NCBI GenBank assembly: GCA_951799445.1
Contig: OX637295.1
Coordinates: 18,972,001 to 19,036,000, forward strand
Reading direction: 5' to 3'
Source of the DNA: Pseudisothecium myosuroides
Taxonomy: Eukaryota; Streptophyta; Bryopsida; Hypnales; Lembophyllaceae
Length of the DNA stretch: 64,000 nucleotides
The notes under the pieces were generated by a model that did not search any database, was not told the DNA's origin, and was given only the letters and a program-made list of their open reading frames with translations. The position numbers and the translations under genes were made by a program. This document shows positions 43,301-54,935 of this stretch, piece after piece (the stretch's first letter is position 1; every line of letters begins with the position of its first letter).

Positions 43301-43930
43301 AGAGTAGGGAGTGAATTTTGATCTGGGTACGACAGCTCCCTCAGGTTTGGTGAGAGAACGGAGGATGTGATATTAGCGGAGGTGATATTAACGAGTTTGG
43401 TGTGTTACCTCTTGTTCCAAGTGCTAAGGTTTTGTATATCTTACTCAGGGCGGAGGGAGCCATTACCTTCCTTGATGGAGCTTAGAAAACATTGTTTGCG
43501 ACAACTGGCAGCAATGCGAACTGATCACATGCGAGCACTTAATCCCACTCCATACAAGGTTGTCGTTGTCTCCTGATCCTCTTTCTAAATTTTTTTTCCT
43601 GTGATGTGCATGTAGACTCAGAATAGTAGGTGGGATCAGAATGGAGATGATCATAGCATATTTGAGATGCTTTCTCAGTCATGGTTTTAAAATTAAAAAG
43701 TTAGAAGAAAAACTTGAGAGGTAGTCACAGAAAGAAACCAAAGGATTTGTGTCAATATTTCTCAAAGAGTGTTTTTTTTGTTTCTCTGTAAACGTTACAT
43801 TGCTTTGGAAAGGTTTCTTATACTACAACTGTTATGTTGCTGGCTATATCAGGTGAGCGTCAGTGGGAAGCTGTACGAGTTTATTCACTTCTTGTGGCTA
43901 AATGAGGCTCCTGTCGGTGAGTTACAGTAG
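37382..43930 (+). CDS. NAPRT: Nicotinate phosphoribosyltransferase
   Basis: Fifteen exons join in frame to 586 residues: 37382-37626, 38550-38697, 39219-39338, 39491-39625, 40002-40063, 40356-40431, 40756-40857, 41110-41226, 41470-41528, 41813-41987, 42238-42372, 42669-42767, 42944-43043, 43449-43558, 43853-43930. The enzyme converts nicotinate, PRPP and ATP to nicotinate mononucleotide in the Preiss-Handler NAD salvage pathway, in the cytosol. Family landmarks seen: [17 protein letters not shown] near residue 60, [51 protein letters not shown] (251-261), [24 protein letters not shown] (362-372), [29 protein letters not shown] (418-428), and the C-terminal [11 protein letters not shown] and [13 protein letters not shown]. 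Intron 4 uses a GC donor (CAG-GCAAGT); the others are GT...AG. Length is close to the plant family. The ~60-residue N-terminus before the conserved region is variable. Confidence 0.95.
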
Positions 43931-44160
43931 TGCAACAGAAGTTTTAGCCTCTGTCAACACCCAATACAGCTGGTGGCTGGGAAAGTCTTTCGTAACTCGA
44001 GCTAATCCTCGGTTCAAAAATGAAGATCCTATTGTTAATGAGGGCAATTGTGCCCATTTATTGACCTTGTGAATATGCGATTTTCAATTTTAGCTGCTTA
44101 ATAAAATATTGAGATTTAGAAAAATTTCCAAGTTTCAAATTGGAGTAGAAAGTAGTCTTA
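43931..44160. other. 3' flank of NAPRT
   Basis: The presumed 3' UTR follows the TAG at 43928-43930. An AATAAAAT stretch at about 44099 could be a polyadenylation signal. Confidence 0.4.
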
Positions 44161-44238
44161 ATGAACTTTATTTCATTAGTTGAAGTCAAATTAACCTGTA
44201 TGAACTTTATTTTATTAGTTGAAGTCAAATTAACCTGT
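44161..44238 (+). repeat. 39-bp tandem duplication
   Basis: Two adjacent 39-bp units, ATGAACTTTATTT(C/T)ATTAG...TTAACCTGT, differing at about one base. They lie just downstream of NAPRT. Confidence 0.9.
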
Positions 44239-44661
44239 ATGGTGAATTTGTTGGCATGCACACACTGGATTTTGTATCCACTGAGAAAGCAACAAGGTAA
44301 CAACACTAAAAATTGTTTGAATAAGGTTTTAAGCATGTTTAGCATTTTTTTTTGAGGGATCTTGTTGGTAGTCAAAAGGGGATTGTAGACTCTTAGAATG
44401 CATTTTTTGGACACCATATGAAAAAACTATGAACTTGTAAAATCCAGAAAATAGGTGCATCTAAAATAGAACCTACTCCCGCGACTGACTTCGTTGCTTG
44501 CCGGATACCAGGTACAACTAGGCTCTTATGAATTGGAGTTGTACTCTAAAGAATTTGTGTAACTATAGAAACAAACTTCAAAATCCTTGTATCCTTGTAA
44601 TCTGTACATTCCCATTTTGTAACTATAGCCACTAACAAAATTGAGTACAAATTTGAAATGT

Positions 44662-44787
44662 TTTCATTCAATCAACTATACCATAAGCATCAATGGACAA
44701 AGTTCAAAAGTGGATATACTAAAGTTTCATTCAATCAACTATACCATAAGCATCAATGGACAAAGTCCAAAAGTGGATATACTAAAG
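44662..44787 (+). repeat. 63-bp tandem duplication
   Basis: Two adjacent 63-bp copies starting TTTCATTCAATCAACTATAC and ending GGATATACTAAAG, with a single T/C difference near the middle (GTTC versus GTCC). A recent local duplication. Confidence 0.92.
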
Positions 44788-45827
44788 TTGTAAGGTACAC
44801 ACTACACCTAAAATTACACAATTAAGCTCTGTAGCATGATCCATATGCTCTAGAAAATGAACAACAAAAAGGACTATGAATCAAAATGCAAATGGTTTCA
44901 TAATTTTTGGATTCATAGTGAATTAGTTACAAATTTTCAAAGTTACAAGGTGTAGGGTGTAAAAGTGTCACCTAAGTGATGCCAAAATCAATTTGATGCA
45001 CATGAAGAAATGTCAAAGACAAGAAGTTAAACAAATGAAAAGTGTATTCAGAATGGACCACTTGTGAGGTTGCCACCTCTACAATTCTATTAATAGAACT
45101 GCACACTACCATACATGAAGGTCTGATTTGGCAGGTGAGTGCCAAAATAGTTTCTTTTTTGCGTGCAAAGTGAATTTAGACAGTTAAAAGTATTGGTAGT
45201 AGTGTATTAAATGTTTGTAATATCTCACTTGAAATATTCCAAACATTGATACTCCCAAAAATACTTAATTTATGTCTGAATCTGACCTTCACGTAGGGTA
45301 CTCGAAATGGGCTCTTACACTTGTCCTTTACTGTGCACCATTTTCAGTTTCCTCCCAGTTCATTTTTAGTTCCCTCCCCATTCATTTTCAGTTCAAAAAT
45401 AGGGAAGCGATACATTTTAGGTGTAGTTTTCATGTTACCTTAGTGTGCGACATACTACATGTTACCATGGAAGTTTGAAGAAAGAATTAATTGTGATTTG
45501 AAAGAAAATTAATTTCAATTAGCCATGTCTAAAACTCGGTTTTGTTCACCATGATTTGGATTTACTTTATCTTTTGTCAATTTTTTCTTAGAACTCCAAA
45601 AAATATTTGGGCCTTGGCATGTTGGTATACATCATTTTAGATTGTTGTACTCAAAAATTGAAGGAAATTGGCATTTATAGAGTTTAAAATATAAGTATTT
45701 TTGACAAACATGCAAGTGATGTTGGTTCTCACAACATTTGAATATTTTTTTTTTGGAATTGAAACCATGGGATTGCATTAGCCATTATAGAGAGAGTATA
45801 GGTTGCAACATGGACCATTGTTATATC

Positions 45828-46760
45828 TTAACCCTTAAAGTTCCATGGCTACGTTTTCCCCAAAAATGCTCAAAAATTGTCATTTTTAATTCAAGTACCA
45901 AATTTTTGAAAAAAATGAATTTTGACACATGTAACTGGAGGATCTTGTAGTATGCTAACTTGAGAACATGTGGTAAAAATTTCAAGAATTTCCACCATGT
46001 GGATTGCAAGATATATTAAGCATTCAAATTCACTGAAATCATTTTTTTGGCCATGCAAAAAATAGGGCAGCTGCACTTCACGAGTTCACTTTTCTATGAA
46101 AAAATGTCCAAAATGGTGGTGATTCTTTGGCTTCTTTTTCTAGAGAAGTTGGCTACATGCTTGAAAAATTTCACATCATTTGGAATTGTACAACATATAG
46201 GAAAAAAATAGTAAGTAGAAAGAAGTAGAGAATGATTCAAAATACAAAATTGTTAAGAATTTAGTCATGGAATTAAAAATGTCAATCCCAATGGTTGCAA
46301 TGTTGTAATAGACAATCTACATCCTACGATTTTATTTTTTTCAAAAAATATTGAAAATTGAGTATGATAAAGGACTTCAAAGTTTATTTTAGAGTAGAGA
46401 ATCCATAACTACCCACAAACTAAAACTCCTCATAACTTTTGACTCATTGATCGAAATGGAATGATTCAGAGCTTTCCACGTATATATAAATCTAGAAAAT
46501 TAATTTCAAATTTTGGTTTTTGAAAAAATTGATTTTTTAATATCTGCCCGGACTGCCCATTTACCAAAAAAAGTAACATATTAGGCTATAACTTTTGACT
46601 CCTATTTCCAAATGTCATGAAATTTAGTGCATATGAAAGTTATTCCTTGTCCCCACCTTCTATTAAAATTTCAGCCTAAAATATGGAAATTTTCAATCAC
46701 AGGTACCTGCCCAAAATTTCTATGTTGCCAAAAAACGCATGCTAGTCCTTTAGGGATTAA
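45828..46760 (-). mobile_element. TTAA-flanked non-autonomous element, copy C
   Basis: A 933-bp unit with TTAA at 45828-45831 and 46757-46760. The ends are CCCTTAAAGTTCCATGG (left) and the complement of TCCCTAAAGGACTAGC (right), so the left end has drifted. Its orientation equals copy B: the right end carries GGTACCTGCCC and AAAAACGCAT. The interior has the shared blocks, including CATAACTTTTGACTC. Outside the TTAA the flanks differ (ATC / TGG). No long frame is present. Confidence 0.7.
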
Positions 46761-46964
46761 TGGCCTTGCATTTGAAATATTTGTTGCATAGGGCAATTCA
46801 GTTTATATTTTACAATTGTATAATACGATTTTTAGGATTAGATTTTTTGTTTGAGGACTAGAGTTCATGATGCATATAATTGGCCAAAAAAATCCAAAAA
46901 TAAATAAATTATCATTCTCAATTCATCAAAAAACTGCCAATTTTCAATAATTACATAAACCTTC

Positions 46965-47720
46965 ATGAAATTAGTCATAAAACTGACCTTCAAGATCAAA
47001 AAGTGGTTGATGAGGCCAAAAATTAGTCAATGGATGACTTTCAAGATCATAGTAGAAATGAAGAATGCACCTATTGATCTAAAATTCAAATCATTTTTGG
47101 TAAAGTACCTTAGTGACATCTTCTTTGAAAAAAACAAAAGCGCTCACTTGGACGTCAAACTACTGTTCATGATCTCCCCTTTCCACACAAAATTTTGAAG
47201 ATGAATAGTTGCACTTTTGTCCTACACAAAAGGATTTACTCTCATTCATCGATCAAAAAATGGACGCAACATTGTTTATGGGTCAAAGGACAAACAAGTG
47301 ACCCTAGAAATCATCCCTTTTCATTACCGTATAAATCATTGGCTTAAATAATTGCAAAAGCACTCTTTAGAAGTCAAACTACTATAGAAGACCTCTCCTT
47401 TTCATAACAAAATTCCAAAGATAAATAGTTGAACGTCTATCCTACTAGAAGAATCCATCGGACACCAAATGTACAAGTTGGCGTTTAAGGATAAAGAATG
47501 CACCTATTGGTTTAAACATCAAATCATTTTTGGCAAAGTACTTTGGTGATAGGTCTCATCCTTCCAAGTTTAACCTTGGAATGCCAAGCCAATTGCCGTG
47601 GATATCATCCTTTTTGATATTATATGAATTATTTGCTTAAAAATATCCAAGAACACTCATTGAAGATCAAACTATTGTGGAAGACCTCCCCAGTCCCCAC
47701 AAAATTTCAAGGATGAACAT
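46965..47720 (+). repeat. Complex tandem repeat of diverged ~220-290-bp units
   Basis: Phased motifs recur. GAATGCACCTATTG with AAATCATTTTTGG(T/C)AAAGTA occurs at about 47065 and 47491. CTC-x-GTCAAACTACT with CCTCTCC/CTCCCC and ACAAAATT occurs at about 47145, 47370 and 47660. The order of modules repeats, so the block grew by tandem duplication and then diverged. No gene is seen. The 77-codon frame at 46965 is not conserved between units. Confidence 0.65.
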
Positions 47721-48412
47721 CTGTTATCTTTTAGGCCAATGCATCATTACAGGTTTCAGTTACCAATTAACTTGCTAGAAAGAAAAGGACAGCCTGCTCA
47801 ACCAATGGGCCACGACCTAGGAGACGACAACAAGCTATTCTATCTCACTCATAAAGATTCAAGAATCCCAAAAGAACATGGGACACTTGGAAGTTGGAAG
47901 TCGTAGGATAGAAGTCCTTATGCAATACTCATATGGTAAGTGATGGAAACACAGCCAACAGGCATCACATCGCATTCCAGTGTTCACATCAAACTGGAAA
48001 ACATGACAATCTGCACATGTTTCAAAGAGCAGACCTTAAAGCTGCTTCGAGGACAGACCTTGTGGTGTCCTGCAATTGTGGTGGTTAAAACTGTACATAA
48101 CCAGAAAAATTCATGAATACAGTCTGGGTGAAAGTGAACGTAGATATCCTACTCCTGGACAGTAGTAGATGTACAAATTAAAGTATTAGATCTACCTGTC
48201 GAAGGGTCTTATCATGGTTGTAAGATCCGAAAAAACAGTTGGATCCCAAAACAGATGCTATAAATCCTCTAAAAACGTAGCAGTAATGATTTTTAAGTAT
48301 AATCACGATGGTCTTCACAAAATCTACAAAAGCACTCCTTTACAACAAAACCTGTTTGAATCAGCTAGATTAAGAGACTCCCTTGACCGTTGGTAATCAC
48401 AGGATTTCTCGT
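47721..48412. other. Intergenic DNA and probable YTH-gene 3' UTR
   Basis: No gene is recognised. The 200-300 bp adjoining 48413 is probably the 3' UTR of the minus-strand YTH gene. Confidence 0.35.
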
Positions 48413-51400
48413 TCAATATCTCTTGTGCATCAGTGCACCCATTTCTTCATTATGTCCATGCCAACCATATTCGGATGCCTCATACCCATGCATAACACCA
48501 TTATTTGGAGTCATACCATACCAGCTAGCGACATATTTTGCATACCTGCAAGAACAAAAGGCATCCAAGAATTTTCTTTTGAACATTCCCCACCTAAAAA
48601 TCAACAGGTATTCACAAAAGATAAGACAAATTTGTAACCAAATGACACAACGAGACTAGAATTCTAATTTTTTTCACATTGTTCATTGTTCACAATTTGA
48701 GGAACTTACGCATCACCATTGGAGTAGGCTGCACCCGGCCCGCCGCCCATCCATCCTCTGTACTGAGGGACGCTGTTCTGAAATCCCATTTGACCAGCTT
48801 CCTGATGATTCAAGCACCATCATCTTTTGGTCAGTGGTAAGCAATTAAATTCTCTGAAGAACCAATTTCCTACAAATATTATGCAGAACAGACAATTCGT
48901 CCGAGTCTCGAGATGATCGATTCTCAGTACTAGATCCTTACGATTGTAAATGGTTTATACTAATATGACATACTAGAGCTAAAATATTTCTAACAATGTT
49001 CCAAAGACAGCTTGAGAGCCTTACTTGAGGATAACCGTTGCAATCTCTAAAATGTGCTTGACCATAGCGTTGAAGATACTCTTCATATGTCTGCATCAAC
49101 AGGAAATACAACAAAACATATTCAGTCCAGTCAGAATCCGTACACTGTTCCACAAAAAATGTTCAAGCAACTTCAGAACGAGGTCTCATAAATTACAACC
49201 TCACTAGAGGGAAATAAACTAAAACTGCACTTCAAGATTCATTAATTGAACATATTGAACACCGCAGAACCCCATTTCCGTAATCTGTACAATCTGCTCC
49301 AGTTCAATCACACCAAAGACAAACGGACAGTAAGTGTAAAGATTTCCACCATATTGACCAGGTCTTCTTCAATTCCCAAGTCTGCACTTCTAGTGCTGCT
49401 ACTGCTGCGCATGCGCTCCTTTTCCACACCTCTCTCTTTGCCTCTTAATCTGTCACTATTCTCAGAAGTAGCTGGGGACTTTGACTTGGAGGATCTACGA
49501 GGCCCTGCCAAGTCCACGTTTTTGCTGGTGTGTCCGTTGGATGGCCTGATCATCGGTTTGAGTGGGTAAGTTTCTGAAAGAGCCACATGGGGAGAGTACA
49601 TCTGCGTCACTACAGGCCTGGCTGGAGGAACCAACGGCACTCGAGGCCTCTGTATTCCGTCTATCACATCTCGAGATCTCTTCCCCGCTTGGTGACTCAC
49701 ATCACGGATCCCCAGCTTCCTGTAATACGTAGTCAGTTCAGTAAGTGACAGCTAGGAAATCAAAAGACATTAGGAAGCAAACATTTCGCAAGCATCGTCA
49801 AATTGAGTGTGTAAAGCCATGACGTTCTTGGATCAAACACAAATTACCGCTTGGGTTTCCCCTCTCTATCGGCTCCCTCGTCAATTAAAGCACACAACGC
49901 CTCACCAATAGCTTGTGTGAGCTCCTGCAATGATACTAACTCTTAGCCAACAGTAATAAAGCAGCTGAACACTTTCCGATCGCATAGTTGCATTGCTATC
50001 ATAAGTAATAACAAACAAAAGTCGTAGGACTTCTAAACGGCAATTGAAAACAATCAACGACTTGTAAACACTCAAAACATGTGTCCTTGAACGGCTGTCA
50101 TTGACGATGGTATGAACAGAAACGGATCTTCTGAGTCTACAAAGCTTTCACAATAATGAACTCTCATGCACCAAATGTTCACCTGACAATCTCGGCTAAT
50201 CTTAACAGGCTTGAAGGCATTCAGTGGATTCTTTAAGTGCACCGTCTTCTGGAAAGGTAAATCATACAAACGCAACCACTCTACATGAAAAGTACCACCC
50301 CACGGGTTGGCACCTTCGTTGGCTTCACTCCAAATATTTGCCCGACGTTGTCCTATTGGAGATGTCATGTGTGCGTAACCTTGAAAATGGCTGCTCATGT
50401 TGACACTAAACACCAAAACGACTCTCTCCGAGGTCTGTAACAGAGATCATACCACAAATCATCAAGAATAGACTCAGAAAAGAAAAATGAGGGACCAAAA
50501 GTCACCATGAGAAGCTGCAAGTACAAGACAATATGCTGACCTCAAAAGCCTCATTTAAAACTGTTTCGTTCATGGCCTGTGTAGCCCAGATTCCTTTCTC
50601 GATAGACTTCTCTATGTTGTGATGATTCAAGCTCTTGATGATAAAGTATCTGGTGTGATGACTCCGACGATGTCTAGGGGCGTCTCCAGCATTTCCATCA
50701 ATAACACGGAGTCTACCCTCCTCTCCAGTGACGGCATGTGGACGTTGACCAATTCTACCAAGGATTCCGTTCCCTGTTCAGTTGATTTTCTCAGTTAGTG
50801 TTTCGTATCACAGTAGAAACCCGACTTCTCGTGCAAAATGGTCTAGACAAAGAGGGTCTATATCGCTACAGCGGTTCCGTTCATCGGAAATGATTGAGAT
50901 CAAGCCTTTATGACGAAGGTCGACTGTACAACCAATGCCACATATTTTGTTACGGTAGCAGCCGACTCCCATTCAGAGACAAATAACATACAAGATATTT
51001 ACCCTGCTATGAGAAAATCGCTTAATTATGCTCTCGATCGTATTCATCAAATACCCACGGTATTTAAGAACTTCCTGTCAATGAGAAGCTTACATAAAGC
51101 TCACAGGTTTACCGATAACATTGGTGTCTTAAAAAGCGCCAATCAATCAGCACGTGACAGATGTAATTTCAGTTCCCGAAGGAAAACTGAAGTTACTCCT
51201 GAAAGGCTAAAACAAAAGGGACAACAGAAGAAAGATAAAAGAATCACCTTCACCACCATATGATCTTGAACCATGAGAAGGTTTTGGCTCTCCCTCGCCT
51301 GACTCTACTTTTGAAGTCTTTACTACATCCTCTCCTGACAGGCATCTTGCACTATCCTGCTTCAGAGCAATCAGTACAATAAGAAATTTTTTCATCGATC

Positions 51401-53183
51401 TAGGATCAGCAACATGAGAAGTAAACAGTGAGAGTTCTCGGAGATGTTCTCAATTATATCAGCGCATACCACTACAACCGATTCTACCACTGATATTTTA
51501 GTAATTCCACAGAATGTCCTATTTTAAGAGAGACGTCATACAAATACAAGAAGAAATCCACTTGTACGATTTTGCCCATCACGGAGCACAACGAATCATA
51601 CATGAAGCCAATATTACAACTGGTAGCAGCAGGCAACGTACCTCAGGCTGTTCAGTGTAGTTTTGCAATTTGCCAGCAGCTGCCTCATCTTCAAGACTGC
51701 AGAGCTCCCAAGAGAAGGACAAGGATGAAACTATTAAACAAAGATTAACACCGAGGACACAGCGCCCTTCAAACTATAATCAATGAATTTCCTGCTTGAG
51801 ATTCTCTCCTTAAATATTGCTGGTCCAAGCCTGGAAAAGGACGCTTTCCTTGGACTCCAAATAGTGCAATAAGCTATCATGGAATGTTACACCAAGGGTA
51901 CAAGCATACCTCGAAAATTCAATTAAACTAAAAAAGCTGTATGTAATGTCTAACTAGATTATGTCAATGACGACTCCAATAAACTGGTGAGTGCAACTAG
52001 AGGATAAGACACAAGTGATGATGCAGAGCCCGGCGTAAAACAAATGCGCGCTTACGAAGGTAGTCAGGGTTAAGTACTTCGCGGTGAAACCTGCAAATGC
52101 GCCCAGCTTCGAAACGAGGTAACTAAATAAATTCGTACAGCCTAGTGATTGTACTGCTGTACGTGACATCTGACAGGTCTTAAGGAGCAAAAGAACTGTA
52201 CGAGCAGTCGATCCAGCGCTGTGAACAATTCAAAGCAGGGAATACTACTACTCTGAAGCTCACCAAAGTCTAGATTGAAAGTCTGTTCACGACAATCGTT
52301 TGCATTCTACCAAAATACACCAGCAAGCACATTATGAGATTCAAAGACAAGAAGACGATATTGTAGTTTGTAACAGAACATTGTCTTCTCCTCCATTCAA
52401 AGTTGAAGGTAACAAGAGAACCAGAACTGTCGATAGTAAGCTATACCTACGAAACAATGACCAATTCGTCATATATTTACAGGTGCCAACTAAAAAGTCC
52501 TTATATGCTGAGAACCTTCGGAGTGCACCTCTTCCACACTGGCACAGAGGCTATGTGCACAGAGTCACCTTAGCGATCTACAAATGAGAGAGCAAATTCC
52601 AGCTTTATCCAAGTCCCAAAACTCATCAAACTACCAACTACAAAATTGCGTAGACTGACAAAACAGTCCCCATTCACAAAATTGAATAACTACCTAGATA
52701 TTCTACAGCCCAAATATTTAGTGGTCACATATTCTCCTTCAATGAAAAGAGTAATAACAGCAGTCATGATCATTAGATCTTGTGACAATGTTCCCCACAT
52801 ACAATCAGGAACGGATGGCAAGGACCACAACCAAATACATACACCATATGTGGAAGCAGGATCGGCAGTTCCAAATGCCCTTCTCTTACTTACGGCGCTC
52901 TAACTGCGTCGTTCCGTCTTCCACCGTCACTTTCTGAAGCCAGATCGCAATCCGCAAGGTCTTGAAAATCATCGGGATCACCCATTATGTCATCAAGCAC
53001 ACTTTTGTCCATGTTTTTCCGCCGCAACGATGCTTGCCTCTCGATCGCTTTGCTAGGTCTGATCGCAACTGCTCCATCCTCTCCAATTTGACCCAAAGCC
53101 TCTACGGCCGACCTCTCTTCATTTCCAAGAGGAGAAGACGACGACTCCTCAACGACCAAAGGAGGTGTTGCATCCTCTGCCAT
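48413..53183 (-). CDS. YTH-domain m6A RNA-binding protein (YTHDC1-like)
   Basis: Ten exons, minus strand, joining in frame to 558 residues: 53183-52894, 51696-51642, 51356-51248, 50773-50541, 50434-50183, 49924-49848, 49719-49350, 49090-49025, 48801-48710, 48545-48413. All introns are GT...AG. The YTH domain spans about residues 193-330 (RYFIIKSLNHHNIEKSIEKG, FSVNMSSHFQGYAHM, NPLNAFKPVKISRDCQ). Tryptophans W214 (GIWATQ), W264 (NIWSEA) and W274 (NPWGG) sit where the family builds the aromatic cage that holds N6-methyladenosine. The N-terminus is acidic. The C-terminal part is Arg/Ser-rich (about 340-465), then Tyr/Gly-rich, ending HKRY. It probably acts on nuclear RNA processing. The start Met was chosen because an acceptor-like CATGCAG lies 18 bp upstream, suggesting a 5'-UTR intron. 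A longer in-frame start exists at 53222. Confidence 0.92.
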
Positions 53184-54700
53184 CCTGATCAATTTAGACT
53201 GCATGATCCAAAAACAGAGCAAAAAACATCTTAAAGAGTATTCCTGTAAACCTCGTTTCCAAAACAGAAACTATTAAACCTAAGAAAATCTTCCGACACG
53301 ACTACCTCATTACACAACGCGGTCCACAAGAAGAATACCAGCATGAAGAGTAACCGCACAGAACGAGAACATCCCAGAGGCAAGTCGTGAACAAGCGAAT
53401 CGTCAAGTAGCGAACTACAGCCAGTCAAACCCAAGGACTCAAACCATCCAATTGATCTTGAATAAGCTCGTTTGAAAGACGCGAGCCAAATCAATAACGC
53501 CCGGTAATGACAAATCTGACAGAGGTATCCTGAAGGAACATACACCCCTCGGAAGGAGCCGAGATTGCTCGATTGTAGCATAATCAGTACGAGAACACGA
53601 CAGAACAGCTATGACAGGCTCTCTAACCTACTGGTCATAGGAAAGAGCATCACGACATCACGACATTGATAAAAAGAGAAACTGAATCGTCTGGAATGAA
53701 ATAAATCGATCAACGCCAACATACTTGACGACGCCAGTAATGAGTTCGATTATCCAACGATCAGACATGCATAACAACACTCTACCCCTGAAGGACATGA
53801 GAACCACTCAGCCGAAGCAACACATGGCTTTCCATGATACGGCTAACGTCTTCATCGCGGGATAACTACTTCGCAAAAACGCGACATGCAGCACAATCGT
53901 GAGGTCACTAAAGCACAGCAACCTTGCAATTCCCTCACAATCACACCAACAGCTTGTTAGAAGCCATAATTGAAATTCCTTAGCAAACCAGCGACCTCCA
54001 AAAAAACGATTTCAAAAAATGAATCCCAAAGGAAACTAGCGTCGACCTACGCATATAAAACAGTCACCGACATAAATGCCACCCAAAATTTACACCTACA
54101 TACAAAATTTCAAAATTTCGCATTTGATATGAATTTTCGTCACCTTCTGTTCAGCACAGCTACTTGACACTACGCACCGTGCGCGATCTCACAGTTTTCA
54201 CATAACACAAAGGAAATACCAGCCTCCACCAACAGAAGCCCTCCCTTAACCACCCGAAATCACTCATACTCCACACAATTCAGGGACACCAATTCGGGCA
54301 ATACATGACAAACACAACGACGCATTCCGAACCACCACCAAACCCTAATTCAAAAAATTCCCAAACATCCTGCAATTCTTCGCCCTCTCATCCGAACTAA
54401 CCCTAATAACCACCCGCACCCAACCACCGGTGCTCGAGCTCCACCATAGCCTCGGAATCCGATCACGAACGCAAGCATTGGCCAAAACGCGAGCAGAGCA
54501 ACAGGGATTTGCGCCTTCTTCAAGGAGAAGAGGGAATGGAAAGAGGAAACGTCGATTTGAGGCGTGATATAACTTGCCTGAAAGGATGCGCGTGCGCGGG
54601 TTGTTCATGATGAAAATGCTGTTGCTGTCATGATGGCTATGGAGGGGTCGCAATCCCAGCCATAGCCACGGACTCCGGAGGGCTTGTGCAATTTGGTGCT
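53184..54700 (-). other. Probable 5' UTR intron and promoter of YTH gene
   Basis: An acceptor-like sequence (TTTTGGATCATGCAG on the minus strand) ends 18 bp upstream of the start codon. A possible first non-coding exon lies near 54545-54700, where the minus strand has CAGGCAAGT, a GC-type donor. This model is tentative. Open frames here (53231-53581, 54345-54653) are not supported by family resemblance. Confidence 0.4.
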
Positions 54701-54935
54701 GCGTTTGGAGGTCTGTTTTGGCTTATCATGTCCCTTTGTTCTGAATGTGCGAGACGACTGGTCTGTTTGGATGAATAATCGTGACACGTTCATCCGGGGA
54801 TGCTTGCGTTCTCATCCTTGCTCGTCTTCAATGCGAGCCGGAATTGCAGTTAAAGCATTAAAGGGCATCTCCACGGCAGGGATTTTTTTTTTCATTTATT
54901 TTGGGGAGTGCAGGAAGCGACCTTCGCTGGAGTGA

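Noticed and set aside
54345..54935. Divergent gene upstream of the YTH gene
   Set aside because: Frames of 60-100 codons lack motifs or splice-consistent continuation; more likely the YTH promoter or 5' UTR.
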